Assembly (NCBI GenBank): GCA_020137815.1
Contig: CM035350.1
Location: 6,583,447 to 6,647,446 of the forward strand
Direction: 5' to 3'
DNA: 64,000 nt
From: Hormiphora californensis
Lineage: Eukaryota; Ctenophora; Tentaculata; Cydippida; Pleurobrachiidae
Part shown: positions 1 through 11,158 of the stretch, in pieces
How positions within the stretch are numbered: the first letter of the stretch is position 1
How the letters are laid out: each line of letters begins with the position of its first letter
Made by a program: the position numbers and the translations under genes
The notes under the pieces: generated by a model
What the model was told of the DNA's origin: nothing
Databases searched by the model: none
The model's input: only the letters and a program-made list of their open reading frames with translations

Positions 1-878
1 CCTCCCTGGTTCTCCTTATCACTCTCCTCACCAGGCCAGGGTACTAGGGCGGCTGGAGGGGAGGGTACTATGGACGGGATGGGGGCAGCTGGAGGGGAGG
101 GTACTACATACTCCTTCTCTGTACCACTACTACAGTCAGATTCTACCCTGGATGCCTGAGGAGTCACTCTCTCCTCCCTGCCATCAGAGGAGGACAGAGA
201 CTCCCTGGACCTCCCCTCCCTTCCCGTAGTTTCCATGTATATCGAGAGAGGGTCTAGTGTTGCGGGCACCCTCACTTTACCCGCTGAACAAGGTCTCTTC
301 CTCTGGACACCCTTCTTCCTCTCACTCCTCCTCTCACAAGACCTGGCCTTCTTCGCCCGGGGTTTCCTCCTCGTCCTATCAGGGGGAGCTAGACCCCCGG
401 GGGGATGGGGATGTAACCCGTGGATACAGGTTACCCTTGCCAGTGCTGAGACATGGGCACACCTCTTCTTATCCACTACACGAGGGACGTTATTCTCGAA
501 CTCAATAAAGATCCCGTCTATACTCGTCTCCATTACATCCCCCTCCCCCTCGTCTCCAGAACTCATGTGATGAAGCACCCCTGAAGTACCGTGGTGGTGA
601 CTGGTGCTGATGAAGATGTTGTTTTTACATTGGCTCCACCGCTTCCTGGTACGGGGTGTCAACAGCTCCTCTCCTCCATCGTCCACCTCCGGACGGTGGG
701 TGTTCAGTACAGGGATGGGCTGTTGTTGGGAGTCAGTAGAGGATAGTTTGCGGGGTTGTTCTATAACAGTATCTTGATATGAGGAGGTACTACTGGAACC
801 CAGGTCAACTGCAGAGGAGGATGTTTTCCCAGGAGGGGTTGAGTAGGAGCTGCGTAGGGCGAGTAGGAGCTCGTTCAT
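1..878 (-). CDS. Partial exon of an unrecognised basic, Ser/Pro-rich protein (runs off the window)
   Basis: The minus strand is open without a stop from an ATG at 878 to the window edge (292 codons plus 2 bases). The protein starts MNELLLALRSSYSTPPGK. Its N-terminal 70 residues are rich in Ser, Thr and Gln. A basic patch (TPRTRKRW) follows near residue 75, then an acidic stretch (SSGDEGEGD), a short better-structured segment (GIFIEFENNVPRVVDKKR) near 130, and a strongly basic region (RTRRKPRAKK, then RRSERKKGVQRKR) near 180, which looks like a nuclear localisation signal. A short repeat of VPSPPAA follows. An open frame this long in GC-moderate DNA and the charge pattern support coding. I recognise no domain; a nuclear scaffold or DNA-associated protein is a guess. 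The end lies outside the window, and the ATG may be internal to a longer exon. Confidence 0.6.
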   Translation of the reverse strand, partial: MNELLLALRSSYSTPPGKTSSSAVDLGSSSTSSYQDTVIEQPRKLSSTDSQQQPIPVLNTHRPEVDDGGEELLTPRTRKRWSQCKNNIFISTSHHHGTSGVLHHMSSGDEGEGDVMETSIDGIFIEFENNVPRVVDKKRCAHVSALARVTCIHGLHPHPPGGLAPPDRTRRKPRAKKARSCERRSERKKGVQRKRPCSAGKVRVPATLDPLSIYMETTGREGRSRESLSSSDGREERVTPQASRVESDCSSGTEKEYVVPSPPAAPIPSIVPSPPAALVPWPGEESDKENQG

Positions 879-1256
879 ATCTCTAAACGGCCACACAAGG
901 GTCAGGTAAAGGGGGGAGATATGACAAAGCAGGGGATGGGCTACAATTAGAAGAGAATCAGAATGCAAAAGGAGATATTATACAGCATGCAGCAGGCTGA
1001 CCAACATAGAGAGCTAGCGGACACACACACACGCTTAACTAGGTGCTAGTGAGTTGTTTAATACACGCTAGAGGGGGGTTGTATATGTTAGGTCATTGAC
1101 CTGACTTAGAGGGGGTAGGTACATATCTCTCACCTGTAGCCACCGCATCACTCACTCTCTCACATACACACACGCCCACTTGTACGCCCTGTCCTTTCGA
1201 GAAATATTATTACTGAGCTGCAACTTACTAAACGAACTCTGTCACAACACGGTGCA

Positions 1257-1336
<80 letters not shown>

Positions 1337-1760
1337 TGAAAGCTACAATTGGATTACTGACTGGCAACGCACTCTCTCAAAGTCACTGTACTGGGGATAG
1401 GAGGAAATAGACACAGCTATAGTCAAATACACGGCAAACGGAGGAGAGATAGAGGGTGGAGAAGACAGGGAGGGGAGATAGAGGGTGGAGAGATAGAGAG
1501 AGGGCTCCTCACTCAGAACTGCGAATTGGCGGCCCCCAAATTAGCAACGCAGTGCGAAGTACGATGTGGTTTTCACAAACTAACTGCTGCTAATTTTCGC
1601 AACCCGTCGAAATAGATGTCGAGAGGAAGAGAATAAGAGGGGAAGAGAGGAGAGAAATAGGAATAAAGATAGAGAGAAGGGGGCAGGGAGGGGGAGAGAT
1701 AGAAGCTGCCCGGCCAGCTGCGCAAATTGGCTGCCCCATTTAGCACGAAATCACAGCGCT
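879..1760. other. Non-coding stretch with a long (GA)n array
   Basis: I see no supported gene. A pure (GA)n array runs at about 1258-1334, and degenerate purine-rich GA tracts continue to about 1700. A short (CA)n run lies at 1021-1032. This is probably the upstream region of the edge gene plus repeats. Confidence 0.6.
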
Positions 1761-2199
1761 TTAAAGGTTGACAAGATACCTAAAACTTTTCGTATATCGT
1801 CTTATTTTGATTTATCATTAATTTTCAGCATTTTTTCAGAATTTTTGTCGGCTAGAAAAAAAAATCGAAATAGGGGGGTCTACCGAGTATTGTCAGCACT
1901 GGTTTTACTGGGGGCCACTCACTGCGTCTCCAAATTATTGGTTCGTATAAGGCATCAAAGGATAAAGTAGTATGGTTGGTGAGTTGGTCAAAACACCTTA
2001 CAACTACTGCCAACTTCCAAGAGATCATACAACAAGCGAACCTGATATTACGGTTGTATTTAAACCACGCTCCCTCAGTTTTTGGTACCCCAATTTAATA
2101 TTTCTAGCCGACAAAAAATTCTGAAAAAATGCTGAAAATTAATGATAAATCAAAATAAGACGATATACGAAAAGTTTTAGGTATCTTGTCAACCTTTAA
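1761..2199. mobile_element. Foldback (MITE-like) element with TTAA at both ends
   Basis: Two inverted arms of about 97 bp (1761-1857 and 2102-2199) match almost perfectly: TTAAAGGTTGACAAGATACC on the left reads as its reverse complement on the right. TTAA sits at each tip, as for transposons with a TTAA target duplication (piggyBac-type chemistry). The internal 240 bp have no useful ORF, so the element is non-autonomous. Confidence 0.75.
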
Positions 2200-2855
2200 C
2201 AACTGCAATAGCTGTAGCATTAGAAGGGGAAGAGGCACTTAGGGGAGTTTCTCACTGACGTAATACCCCGAGAATTAGGTGCGAAGAGGTAGGCAGGAAG
2301 AGAGGGGTTTTTAGCGACGTGATGTAAACAGGGTTTACCCAGACAATTAGCATAGACAGAGTCCATTGGACCTAGCCTTTCTTGGGAAATAGAAGAGACA
2401 CGACAGTAACAAGATATATTGGTTAGTGCTATAAAGGGCATGCGAGGTATGCCAAGGTAGTATGTGTGGCAGTAGAAGGAAACACACATACACACTACAG
2501 TGGCTAGACTCCAAGAGATCAAACAACAAGAGGTCTGATGCCTGATATATAGAGGTTGTGTAGCTCAAACCACGCTCCCTGAGGGTTCGGTAGATCAAGG
2601 TAGAGATGCTTTCAATACAGAATAGTGCTGTATGGCGACTCACATTGGCTGGCTTAATAATCTTTGTCGGAATGGAGGGGAGGAACAGAACTGAACTCAC
2701 CGGCCGAAGAATGTTCAGATACAGGTTGAGAAGACGGTTTAGGAACATGACTAGCAAATAATGTGGGTTTAGACAACTCTAGAAATACTTGAACAATCGT
2801 CTCTCACACAAACACACGCTATCTATCTTTCTCTTTCTCTCTATCTCTCTATCTC

Positions 2856-2893
<38 letters not shown>

Positions 2894-3018
2894 TCTCTCT
2901 CTCTCCCTCTCTCTTTCCCTGTCCGCGCCCTTTGCCAACTGCACAGAGCTCACAAGGGCTGTCAGACGGGTAGGCAGTAATAAGATAGTACATAGCGGCC
3001 ATATATGTGTGTGACTTA
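2200..3018. other. No gene recognised; contains a (CT)n array
   Basis: Overlapping ORFs on the minus strand at 2220-2757 lack recognisable domains. A (CT)n array lies at about 2849-2915. I cannot support a gene here. Confidence 0.5.
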
Positions 3019-3452
3019 GGCCGGGTCCAGACGAGTGGTAGGTAGCTACTATGGTAGGCTACCATGGTAAGCTACCATAGTAGCTGGGAACTGACCAGAC
3101 GAGTGGTAACAAAGCTACTATGGTAGGCTAGCTACCACTCGTCTGGCCACCCTCTGACACATCTACCATGATACTTCTGTAATCATCGGGGGTATCAAGT
3201 TTCTTATGCCCCACAGTAAGATGTGACAACAAGTTACAATGGTAGGCGGTCAGAGGGTGAACAGACGAGTGACCACCTACTATAGTAGCCTACCATGGTA
3301 AGCTACTATAGTAGGCGGTTATACCTCGACCTATAACCGCCTACCATAGTAGCTTATGGTAGATATAGGTGTACAGACGAGTGGTAGCTGTGGTAGATAT
3401 CTACCATAGTAGCCTACTATAGTAGCTACCTACTACTCGTCTGGACCCGGCC
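3019..3452. mobile_element. Palindrome-rich MITE, Harbinger-like ends, TTA target duplication
   Basis: The ends are perfect inverted repeats: GGCCGGGTCCAGACGAGT at 3019 and its complement ending at 3452, with TTA on both sides (3016-3018 and 3453-3455). A TTA duplication with G-rich termini fits PIF/Harbinger elements. The interior consists of repeated short palindromes built from GCTACTATGGTAG and CTACCATAGTAGC units, so the single strand would fold into several hairpins. No transposase ORF is present. Confidence 0.75.
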
Positions 3453-3710
3453 TTAGTTTATAACTTTGCTATCACGTGACTATTGACTGATTCGTCATCG
3501 TGATTTGATCGTGATGCATGATTCAAGAAAGAGGGCAGAGAGAGAAAGAGGGATTAGAACCTAGTATTGAGAGCTTGGAGGAGGGGGTTGAAACTAAAGT
3601 TAGACTTGTCATTAGTCTTGACAATTTTGTGGCAGATGACTCAGATGTTCAAAGGATTACAAACGTGACCCAAGGGGTGGCACGGAGAGGTGACCCCGCT
3701 GCAAATGTCA

Positions 3711-3803
<93 letters not shown>

Positions 3804-4161
3804 AAGAGAGATGTAGAGAGCAATGTGGTTATGTATGAGCTATAAAATTGTGATGTGTAACACTGTTGCAGTAGGTCATCTCTCAAGCATCTTCTCCAGA
3901 TCCTATATCGATCACAAAGAGAATCAAGAGACAGATGGGTATACGATGTAATGATAACTCTTACTAACGAATATAAATGTAAACTGCGATCAGTCCTCTC
4001 TATGTCGTATACTACTCGACTCTCTCTTAGCTATAAGTCATCAGTCTCTCTTTCTCTCTTATCCTCTCAATGTCTTGGCCACTGTACTCAATGTACGAAT
4101 TTTCATGTGAGTAACGCATATATGCCGCCGGGAGGTTCCTACTATCTCTCTCACACACACA

Positions 4162-4216
<55 letters not shown>

Positions 4217-4706
4217 TAGCAGGAAACCCGACTAACTCAGTAAGTCTCGAGCATGAATCCTAGGGTTGCTGTAATCCAAAACACGAATTGGGTAACATCG
4301 AGCAGACTAGTAAATTACCAAGAGCGAAGTGAATTACTCCATACCAAGGGCGAAGACTTTAAAGAGGGCACAGAAACACCTGGTAATAGGTTTGGAAGTC
4401 TGTATAACCAGGAAAAAACAGGATATGCAGGAACTACAAAGATCGGGTTAACTAGTCTAGTAATAAACTTGATCTAAGAGCAAAAGGAATGCGAGCATTA
4501 GATCATACGCTTTCTACTTGTGAAATATACGTGAGCGATAACCGACCATTAGATATCTCATAGCCATCTGTTTCTCTTCCTATACTCAGATAACACAGAA
4601 CAGAACATATGTTTCTGAAAGGTAAAAACTTCAAAGAAGGTTCTGGGATGAAAGAAATGGTGGCAGAAAGCCAACAACTTCTCTAGGGGGGCAAGGTTCC
4701 GTTCTC
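3453..4706. other. Repeat-rich stretch without a supported gene
   Basis: Contains an interrupted (GA)n array at about 3713-3811, a CA tract followed by (CT)n at 4150-4213, and unique-looking sequence between. The plus ORFs at 3518-3715 and 4253-4477 show no conserved features. Confidence 0.5.
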
Positions 4707-5162
4707 CTAGTCCAAGCCAGCCAGACAGTCAAAAGGAACCAGGCAATACCAACCAGGACTAAACGCCATCGTGTGGAGGATCTTAGTTGAATGGTTATCA
4801 GCTCTCCCAAACTCCGTCTCCGCTCTTCCCGTGGTAGCCTGTTGTACAGGACTTACAAAGGGAGGGAGTGAGGCCCGCTTTAGGATATTCGAAACTTCTT
4901 CCTCCGCCAAATAAGGGTGAGAGAATGCGCTAGAGACACATTTAACGATGGGATTCAAGGGTTCCCTGATGACTGGAAGAAGTTCTTGTAGTGCAGGTAA
5001 CCTGTCTTGTTCTGGGACACTGCTAGTTGAGTTACGAGAGATATCTTCGATTAGCAGAGAGTTGATTAACTCGGCCTCTATCTGTGACTTGGTGAGTTGG
5101 AAGAGAGCCTTCAGGTAGGCCTCTCGGGGATCAAACATCGCACACTCTCCCATACATCTCAC
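4707..5162 (-). CDS. Putative terminal exon of an unrecognised protein
   Basis: A 151-codon open frame ends with a stop at 4707. It is helical and Leu/Glu-rich at first (DPREAYLKALFQLTKSQIEA, then LINSLLIEDISRN), followed by a Pro-rich hydrophobic part. A splice acceptor (TAGCAG) just upstream of 5162 would extend the frame a few codons 5'. It may belong to the same minus-strand gene as the exons at 5733-5990, but the phases I find do not join directly, so at least one exon is missing. Function unknown. Confidence 0.4.
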   Translation of the reverse strand: MRCMGECAMFDPREAYLKALFQLTKSQIEAELINSLLIEDISRNSTSSVPEQDRLPALQELLPVIREPLNPIVKCVSSAFSHPYLAEEEVSNILKRASLPPFVSPVQQATTGRAETEFGRADNHSTKILHTMAFSPGWYCLVPFDCLAGLD

Positions 5163-5389
5163 ACATGCTGCTATCTAGACTACTCCTTCATAAAACTAAA
5201 CATTGAACAATTCAAATGCGGGTATAAAACTGAAAGAGTCTAGACTACAAAACAACAAGTGGTAGGGGTGTGCTACAAGTACAAGGCGGGGGAGGGGGCA
5301 ACTGCAGCAGCAGAGGGGGATCTCTAGACTTTGAACTCTACATATCAAATGTTGGAGCCAGCTGTAGCCCGCCACACTCACACCCTCAC

Positions 5390-5580
5390 CAGCCAATCAC
5401 AGCACGGTATTACAGCACGTGACTACACCCAACACCAATGAGTCTCGATCTCGCTTACTCATGCCTATTAGGTTTCTAAGTAAGGGCGCTCTACACCACG
5501 TGATTACAAGGGACTGAAGCTCATTGGCTATCACCATATCACGTGATTGAAGGAAGGAACTGTGATTGGTCGAGATCTAG
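5390..5580. promoter_or_regulatory. Promoter-like module: CCAAT boxes with CACGTG E-boxes
   Basis: Within about 190 bp there are CCAAT/ATTGG motifs (5393, 5435, 5523 and 5561 regions) and three CACGTG E-boxes (CACGTGACT near 5417, CACGTGATT near 5499 and 5539). The same pairing recurs near 10820-10860 and 55105-55160 in this window. It may drive the short minus-strand exons nearby. The motifs are directly visible; promoter activity is inferred. Confidence 0.4.
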
Positions 5581-5732
5581 GAGCAGCTGCTTACCCGTCA
5601 CAATCCGGGAATATGCTGATGCATTGAAAATCCAATAAAATAAGGGGGAGGGAGGGAAGATGATTCTACTTCTGGATTGAGGGGGGCCGAGTGATGTGAT
5701 ATTGTGAAATATTGGTTGCTATGGTTACTCAC

Positions 5733-5990
5733 CTTGGTATTACCGTTTTGGATGTCTGTTATCTCTCTTGGTAGCTCCCTGTGGAGAAAATCAGTTACAA
5801 GAATAGCAAAAACAGAAGCAATAATAATGGGATGCTGCACCTGTCGCTGAATAGTGGATACAGGGGAGAGGGGTGGGATACCAGCGCTACTCTTGGGTCG
5901 CGCAGGAAGGGTCCTTGAACCACCACCACCACCACTACCACGCTTCTCCATCAATGCCATGAGGTCGGAACCGAGACTTCGAGGACGCAT
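5733..5990 (-). CDS. Two putative exons of an unrecognised gene
   Basis: Exon one runs 5990-5841 (MRPRSLGSDLMALMEKR, then a Gly run and LPARPKSSAGIPPLSPV) and ends in phase 0 at a GTGCAG donor. A 62-bp intron with a good CCACAG acceptor leads to exon two, 5778-5733, which ends AAG at GTGAGT. Read in phase 0, exon two stops quickly. Skipping its first G (CAG_G_GAG) restores an open frame ending in phase 0, the same +1 behaviour seen in NPC1 and ferroportin. No family is recognised, so this is only suggestive. Confidence 0.35.
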
Positions 5991-6587
5991 AGCGAAATTA
6001 GTACCAACACAGAAAGAACGGGTGAGTTATGACAGTGTGAGTGTGATAAAACAAGTTTCATATTTCAAGGGTATGATAATATTTCAGAACACAGTACCAG
6101 GGGAGGTCGATCTGCGGGTTGAACGAGGAATCGAACACATTTCTTATTGCTATCAACAATAACCATGGACAGAGAAAATCAAAAACAGAGTTTGGTCAGA
6201 AATGTCCCCCTTTGCCCCCCTCTTATCTACAGGGGTATCAACTATCCCTTCCCTAATAACCCTCAAGTAGCGGTGTTTCACCGACAGGGTAGGCAATACT
6301 GCACATCTCGTGACAAGAGGGGGGGGGGGCATTGTACACCCCCTGACAGTGCTACATGATGAAGAAGTGTGCCCTATATGTATGTTGTGGGTGCACATGG
6401 TGTATGAGATGGGGCAAAGATGATGCAAAGACAAACGACTAAATGCCCCAACCTTCATTATCCCATCTGATCCCTCTCTTGGAGGTGAGAATACACCCCC
6501 CCCACAGACACACACACACACACACTAGGGATCTGCCAATTTTCCAGGGTTCAGAACCCTAATTGCCGCTGCTGGGATCCTAATTAC
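5991..6587. other. No supported gene
   Basis: Contains a G8 homopolymer near 6320 and a (CA)n run at about 6506-6525. The overlapping ORFs on both strands carry low-complexity residues. I see nothing I can assign. Confidence 0.4.
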
Positions 6588-6731
6588 CTGCTTTCTGTGT
6601 GTCAGTCTAGGAGAGAGTCTGAGGAGGGTACTCAACGCGGACAGGTGAGAGGGAGAATGGGGAGACGGGATTCCATCATTTTCAGAACGATGGGAGAGAG
6701 GGTGACTATCAACATCAGGAACAGAAGACAT
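6588..6731 (-). CDS. Putative internal exon, Ser/Pro/His-rich, unrecognised
   Basis: A TTGTAG acceptor just above 6731 and a CAG/GTAATT donor at 6588 frame a 48-codon open segment (MSSVPDVDSHPLSHRSENDG, later LSALSTLLRLSPRLTHRKQ). Both ends are phase 0. It could belong to the minus-strand gene that starts at 9566. No domain is recognised. Confidence 0.35.
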
Positions 6732-6986
6732 CTACAATGCACACACTACTGTCAAACAACAACGGAGCAATAATATATGCAGTATACTGAGTGAAGTAGG
6801 AAGAGAACTAATAATGTAGACAAGGGGGGTATAAACAGAGAATATTGTAGTACACTGCCAAGGGTACAACAAAGACACTGGATACGAAGCAAGAGGAGAG
6901 AGGGAGTGAGAGAGACAGCTTAACGTCAATGCCCGCCCGCTATGAAAAAGTCTGTTTAAGCAGCTAGGGTTTATAATTAATAAATG

Positions 6987-7108
<122 letters not shown>

Positions 7109-7633
7109 TAAGAGAAAGAGATAGGGAGTGACAACTTAACGGGCAGTGAGTGGTGGATATAAAGACTATCCTGATCTGATACAGTACACACCTGTCATAG
7201 TCATGTGTAATACAACAGAGGGAGGTACTAATAGTGAGTGTAGCAGGGAGAAGGGAGGGTGGCGGAATTTCCCTACTAAGACTGTTGAAGGGCCGTATTA
7301 GTTTTTACCAGGCTAGAATTTCACACGACGAGGAAGAGAGAAATAGGAACCCCCCTTCCTACATAAACAGTAAACATTCTATCGTGAGGGTGATATGATT
7401 GAGTTAAGAAATAAGAACCTATCTCTGGAATTGATACCTCCTTATTGGCTGGGTACTTGCCAGGAGATCCCAAACCAACAACTCGTGTGAAGTTCAATGA
7501 TATCTTCAATGCGCGGGAAGGTGGCGCGCGCTACCAGTGCTGACAACACAATGTGGGAACTTTATTCACATCTCATTACGCGCGCGCTACAAGATGGTAG
7601 AGGGACTCTGTGGGAGAGATAAGAATTGCTCAC

Positions 7634-8520
7634 CTGTTGGTCTCCCCGTCTCTGTCTATGATCATAATCAGGGGGAGGTGGGTAATCATTATGATGATGC
7701 TGTGCCAACTGTTTAGATTGTCGAGGTTGCAGGGTCGCATATCTCCGATCATCCCCACCTCTGTGGTCCGTCCCTCGGTGCTCTGAGAGAGAGAGGGGGA
7801 ATTATAAACACGCTTATCATGCAGACCTCTTGGCAAAGGTCCAACACAACCACAGCTGTATCTCCTACTAAGTGGTACTAACCTGACATTGTCAAAATAC
7901 ACTTCCCGAGGAGGGAAGGCAGTCTCCCTATCTCGCGGATCTATCCTTCTATCTTCATACCGCTCCAAAGTCTGCGTGTTATAGTAGTTGGATTTTTGCT
8001 TTCTTCCTAATGTCCCGAACATCTCTCTATCGTTCACTTGTTTTCTAGAACAATAAGGGGGTGTTACAAGGGGGGTGGGTGGTATTTGGAGGAAACAGAG
8101 TGGTCTAGTATCACATCCACAGTATAGAACAGGATGTGACGTGTTGTGACGTGTTGGAATGTATGGAATGCAGCGCTTCAACATTTCACTGGCATAATTA
8201 TACTGATAACAAGAATATATGAGACTGGGAGGGAGTGAGAAAAGGGTTATAATTAGCACTGACGAAACACCAAAAAAAGGTTATAATAATTGTAATGTAC
8301 ATATTATGATAGTCACATAATATACCTACAATTCCCATATACCCACATAATTGTACAAGGATAGATATTGATATTGCACCTTCTCTCCCACACTCTCTCT
8401 CACTCTCTGATTGCTATGAGCCTACTATTCACACGTCCAGTAGGTGTACATTTAGGGGATGAGAATTGGGAGCGCTATTAGTTTCTAGATACACAGATTA
8501 CACCCCACCACATTGACTGC

Positions 8521-8560
<40 letters not shown>

Positions 8561-9566
8561 GAAGAAGAGAAAAGGAGAGGGGGGAAAAGGGAAAAAGAGA
8601 GAAGAAGAGGGGAAAAAGGGGGGGGGGTTTTTGGGGGGGGGGGTGGGGAAAAGGGGGGGGGGGGGGGGGGGGGCGGGGGGGGGGGGGGTCCCGGGGGGGG
8701 GAAATTGCATGATTGGGTTTACGCTTTTCAGAGCCCCTGCGGTTTTAACCCCCCCGGTTGAGAAAATTTTTGCTTGTCCCCGCAATATTTCCCCCCAGGG
8801 GCGGAATATAATTTGCAGAACAGGAATTATTTTACGAGATAGGACCCCTCTAAAAAAAGTTAGAGAGTGAGGGGAGAGCGATAGAGGGGAGAAAAGGGGG
8901 AAAGAAAGGAGAAAAGGGGAGAAGGGGGGGGAAAAAAAGGGGGGGGGGGGTTTAAATTTAGAAAAAAGAAGAAAGAAAAAGAGAGAGTGAGACGGTGAAA
9001 GAAAGAAAGGATATTGAATACTTGCTGCTACGGGTGAAAGTCATATATTCCCGGCTATCAGCTGAAAACACATTATCCAGGAATCTTTGGCACCATTAGC
9101 AGTCACTCGCCGTGACCACTATTCATATTTCTCTCGGTTGCTACATTCTCTCTCACTCTCTCTCTCACTCCCAGCTCCCTCTCTCGACTCTCTCTCTCTC
9201 TCACTAATACACACAATATATCTAGGCGTATAGACGTCCACAACATATTTACACATTGTAAACAATAGCTGTTTACACACACTAACCCAGGTAAAAACAA
9301 AGAAGAGGGGGAACAAACACTAACCCAGGTCCTGAGAGTGAGCGGTGAGGGGAAACAAACACTAACCCAGGTCCCGAGAGTGAGCGGTGAGGGGGTCGAT
9401 CCTGGTAGCTAGGAGGTCCCACCGTTCCATAATCCCCCCGGTACCGCTGCCTGGTATCGTGAGAATCTGACCTGCTCCTCCCACTGTTAGAACTGCTATA
9501 GTAGTTCCTGTCATCCACGGAGGATCGCCTGTTGTCGTAACACACCGGCTGTATACTACTAGTCAT
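7634..9566 (-). CDS. Unrecognised Tyr/Arg/Asp-rich protein, three 5' exons
   Basis: Exon 1 starts at ATG 9566 (MTSSIQPVCYDNRRSSVDDR, then NYYSSSNSGRSRSDS) and ends at one of three GTTAGT donors that lie in tandemly repeated sequence. Exon 2 (8044-7883) reads KQVNDREMFGTLGRKQ, later YYNTQTLERYEDRRIDPR. Exon 3 (7782-7634) has its best-looking frame as HRGTDHRGGDDRRYATLQ ending YPPPPDYDHRQRRGDQQ. Phases of exons 1 and 2 agree (G|GA). Exon 3 reaches its YPPPPDYD frame only if one G is skipped at its start (AGA_G_CAC); another open frame exists, so this is not certain. The composition suggests a disordered cytoplasmic tail or RNA-binding protein; PPPPDYD resembles a WW-domain ligand. Downstream exons are probably at 7437 and 6588. 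Family unknown. Confidence 0.45.
8523..8960. repeat. GA array running into G-homopolymer-rich sequence
   Basis: After (GA)n at 8523-8556 the sequence becomes runs of up to about 20 G and short A/T runs, repeated around 8890-8950. It looks like low-quality or collapsed sequence rather than biology. It falls in the intron between exons 1 and 2 of the gene at 7634-9566. Confidence 0.7.
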
Positions 9567-9599
9567 CCTGCATGGGGTGTTCGGGAGTCAGCATTATGC

Positions 9600-9815
9600 A
9601 CATGGGGTCTGGGTCTGAAAGTGGGGTCTGAGTCTGAAAGTGGGAGCCTGGGTCTGAAAGTGGGAGCCTGGGTCTGAAAGTGGGAGCCTGGGTCTGAACG
9701 TGGGGTCTGGGTCTGGGTCTGTCAGTATAAGGGTCTTGGACTGTCAGTGGGGTCTGGGTCTGAAAGTTGGGTCTGGGTCTGTCAGTGGGGTCTGAGACTG
9801 TCAGTGGGGTCTGTT
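9600..9815. repeat. Minisatellite, about 20-bp unit
   Basis: Tandem variants of GGGAGCCTGGGTCTGAAAGT, including GGTCTGGGTCTG forms, fill this stretch immediately upstream of the minus-strand gene start at 9566. Confidence 0.8.
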
Positions 9816-10325
9816 AGAGAAAGGAAGCTATCTGCTTGTCTGTTGCTATGTTTATCTGACACTTCACACCGTTTAGTCTGTGTAGTAGTCTGATAGTCAA
9901 TTAGAGAGGGAGTCTGGCAGTCTGGTTCATGCTTCCCACCCGATCCATCAAATGACCGACAAAGGGCTGTGTGTATGGCAAGCAGTTCTGACACTGATTC
10001 TGTGTATTTCAACTCATTCACAGTTCAGAAGGAGTAATGGTGAGAAATTTAAGATTCCATTTATTGTAAAACTGCCTTTAACCATTCTAAGTTCTCACAG
10101 CATATAGTCACGGTAAGATGTCCACGAGGCAATGACGGGGAGACAAGAATACTGAATAGTGTTGAATGGGTAAAAAAGAAGGGCAAGAATCTTGTTCGCC
10201 CCAGAGGGTAAGGGTGCGGCTTTATTGCAAACATTTACCACAGCTTCTACTCGATTGAAATATATGCCTTGTGAAACCAACCTACTAAATAGTTTAAGTT
10301 TTAACTTGGGAGGCCCCCTCCTTAT
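9816..10325. other. Stretch with two weak minus-strand ORFs
   Basis: The minus ORF at 9782-10021 (NELKYTESVSELLAIHTALC) has ordinary composition and could be an exon, but I find no clear splice sites. The ORF at 10095-10280 is unrecognised. No gene is claimed. Confidence 0.3.
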
Positions 10326-10610
10326 TATATGATTAGATGACTGGTTAAAATGGTCTATTACTTTTTAGTGCACGAGGCCGAAGGCCGAGTGTTCTAAATA
10401 CAACAATAATGAACCGAGACCGACAGGTCGAGGTAGATCCTTTTACTTAGCTGCCGAGCCTGCGAGGCACGCTAAGTGTAACTACCGAGCGAGCCTGCGA
10501 GCTCTGTAGTTGTACTTTTGGGCCGAGCCTGCGAGGCCTAAAAGTGAAAGAATCTTTAACATTATTGTTGTGTAATAGAGCATGTAAAAGCAGTCATCTA
10601 ATTTTATTAG
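10326..10610. mobile_element. Hairpin-rich repeat element with GCCGAGCCTGCGAGG units
   Basis: Three or more copies of GCCGAGCCTGCGAGGC-like short palindromes plus GAGGCCGAAGGCCGAG lie between inverted flanks (TAGATGACTG near 10333 and CAGTCATCTA near 10592). It looks like a non-autonomous foldback element. Confidence 0.5.
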
Positions 10611-10611
10611 A

Positions 10612-10682
10612 TGATTTTGGAAACAAACTGAGTGAAAGAGATAAAGATTGAGTGAGAGAGAGAGAGAGAAAGAGAAAGAGAA

Positions 10683-10749
<67 letters not shown>

Positions 10750-10927
10750 TGTGCAGTAGTCACTACTGCATAGTGCACACGCCCTAACCCTTATCTTTTC
10801 TCCCCCTCTGCAACTATAGGTCACGTGATCGTCACGTGATGGCACCACGCCAATGAGCGTCCTGCATCTGCTTTCCCTCTCTGCCTTCGATTCTCTCTTT
10901 TCCTATCTCTCTCTCTCACACACACAC

Positions 10928-11007
<80 letters not shown>

Positions 11008-11048
11008 TCTATCTCTCTCACTTAATCTTTATCTCGTTCACTCAGTTT
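10612..11048. repeat. Large inverted repeat: (GA)n arm and (CT)n arm around a GC-boxed spacer
   Basis: AAACTGAGTGAAAGAGATAA plus GA array on the left (about 10622-10745) is mirrored by CT array plus TTATCTCGTTCACTCAGTTT on the right (about 10901-11048). The spacer carries GTCACGTGATCGTCACGTGA near 10818 and a CCAAT motif near 10852, so it may contain a promoter. Confidence 0.65.
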
Positions 11049-11158
11049 GTAATGTTTGTAATGCTCACACTGTGTGCGTGTGACTAGAAAGTGTCTAATT
11101 TTTCACATACCACTGCAACGGTATTTTACTTTATAATTACTAGTGTTTTTGCAGTGGT

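Noticed and set aside
1180-1410. ORFs of ERERER or SLSLSL type (also near 2789, 3641, 6964, 10594, 10821, 10853, 22938, 34000, 48444)
   Set aside because: They are translations of (GA)n/(CT)n microsatellites.
4253-4477. 74-aa plus-strand ORF
   Set aside because: No homology, no splice context, contains locally repeated GCGAAG phrases.
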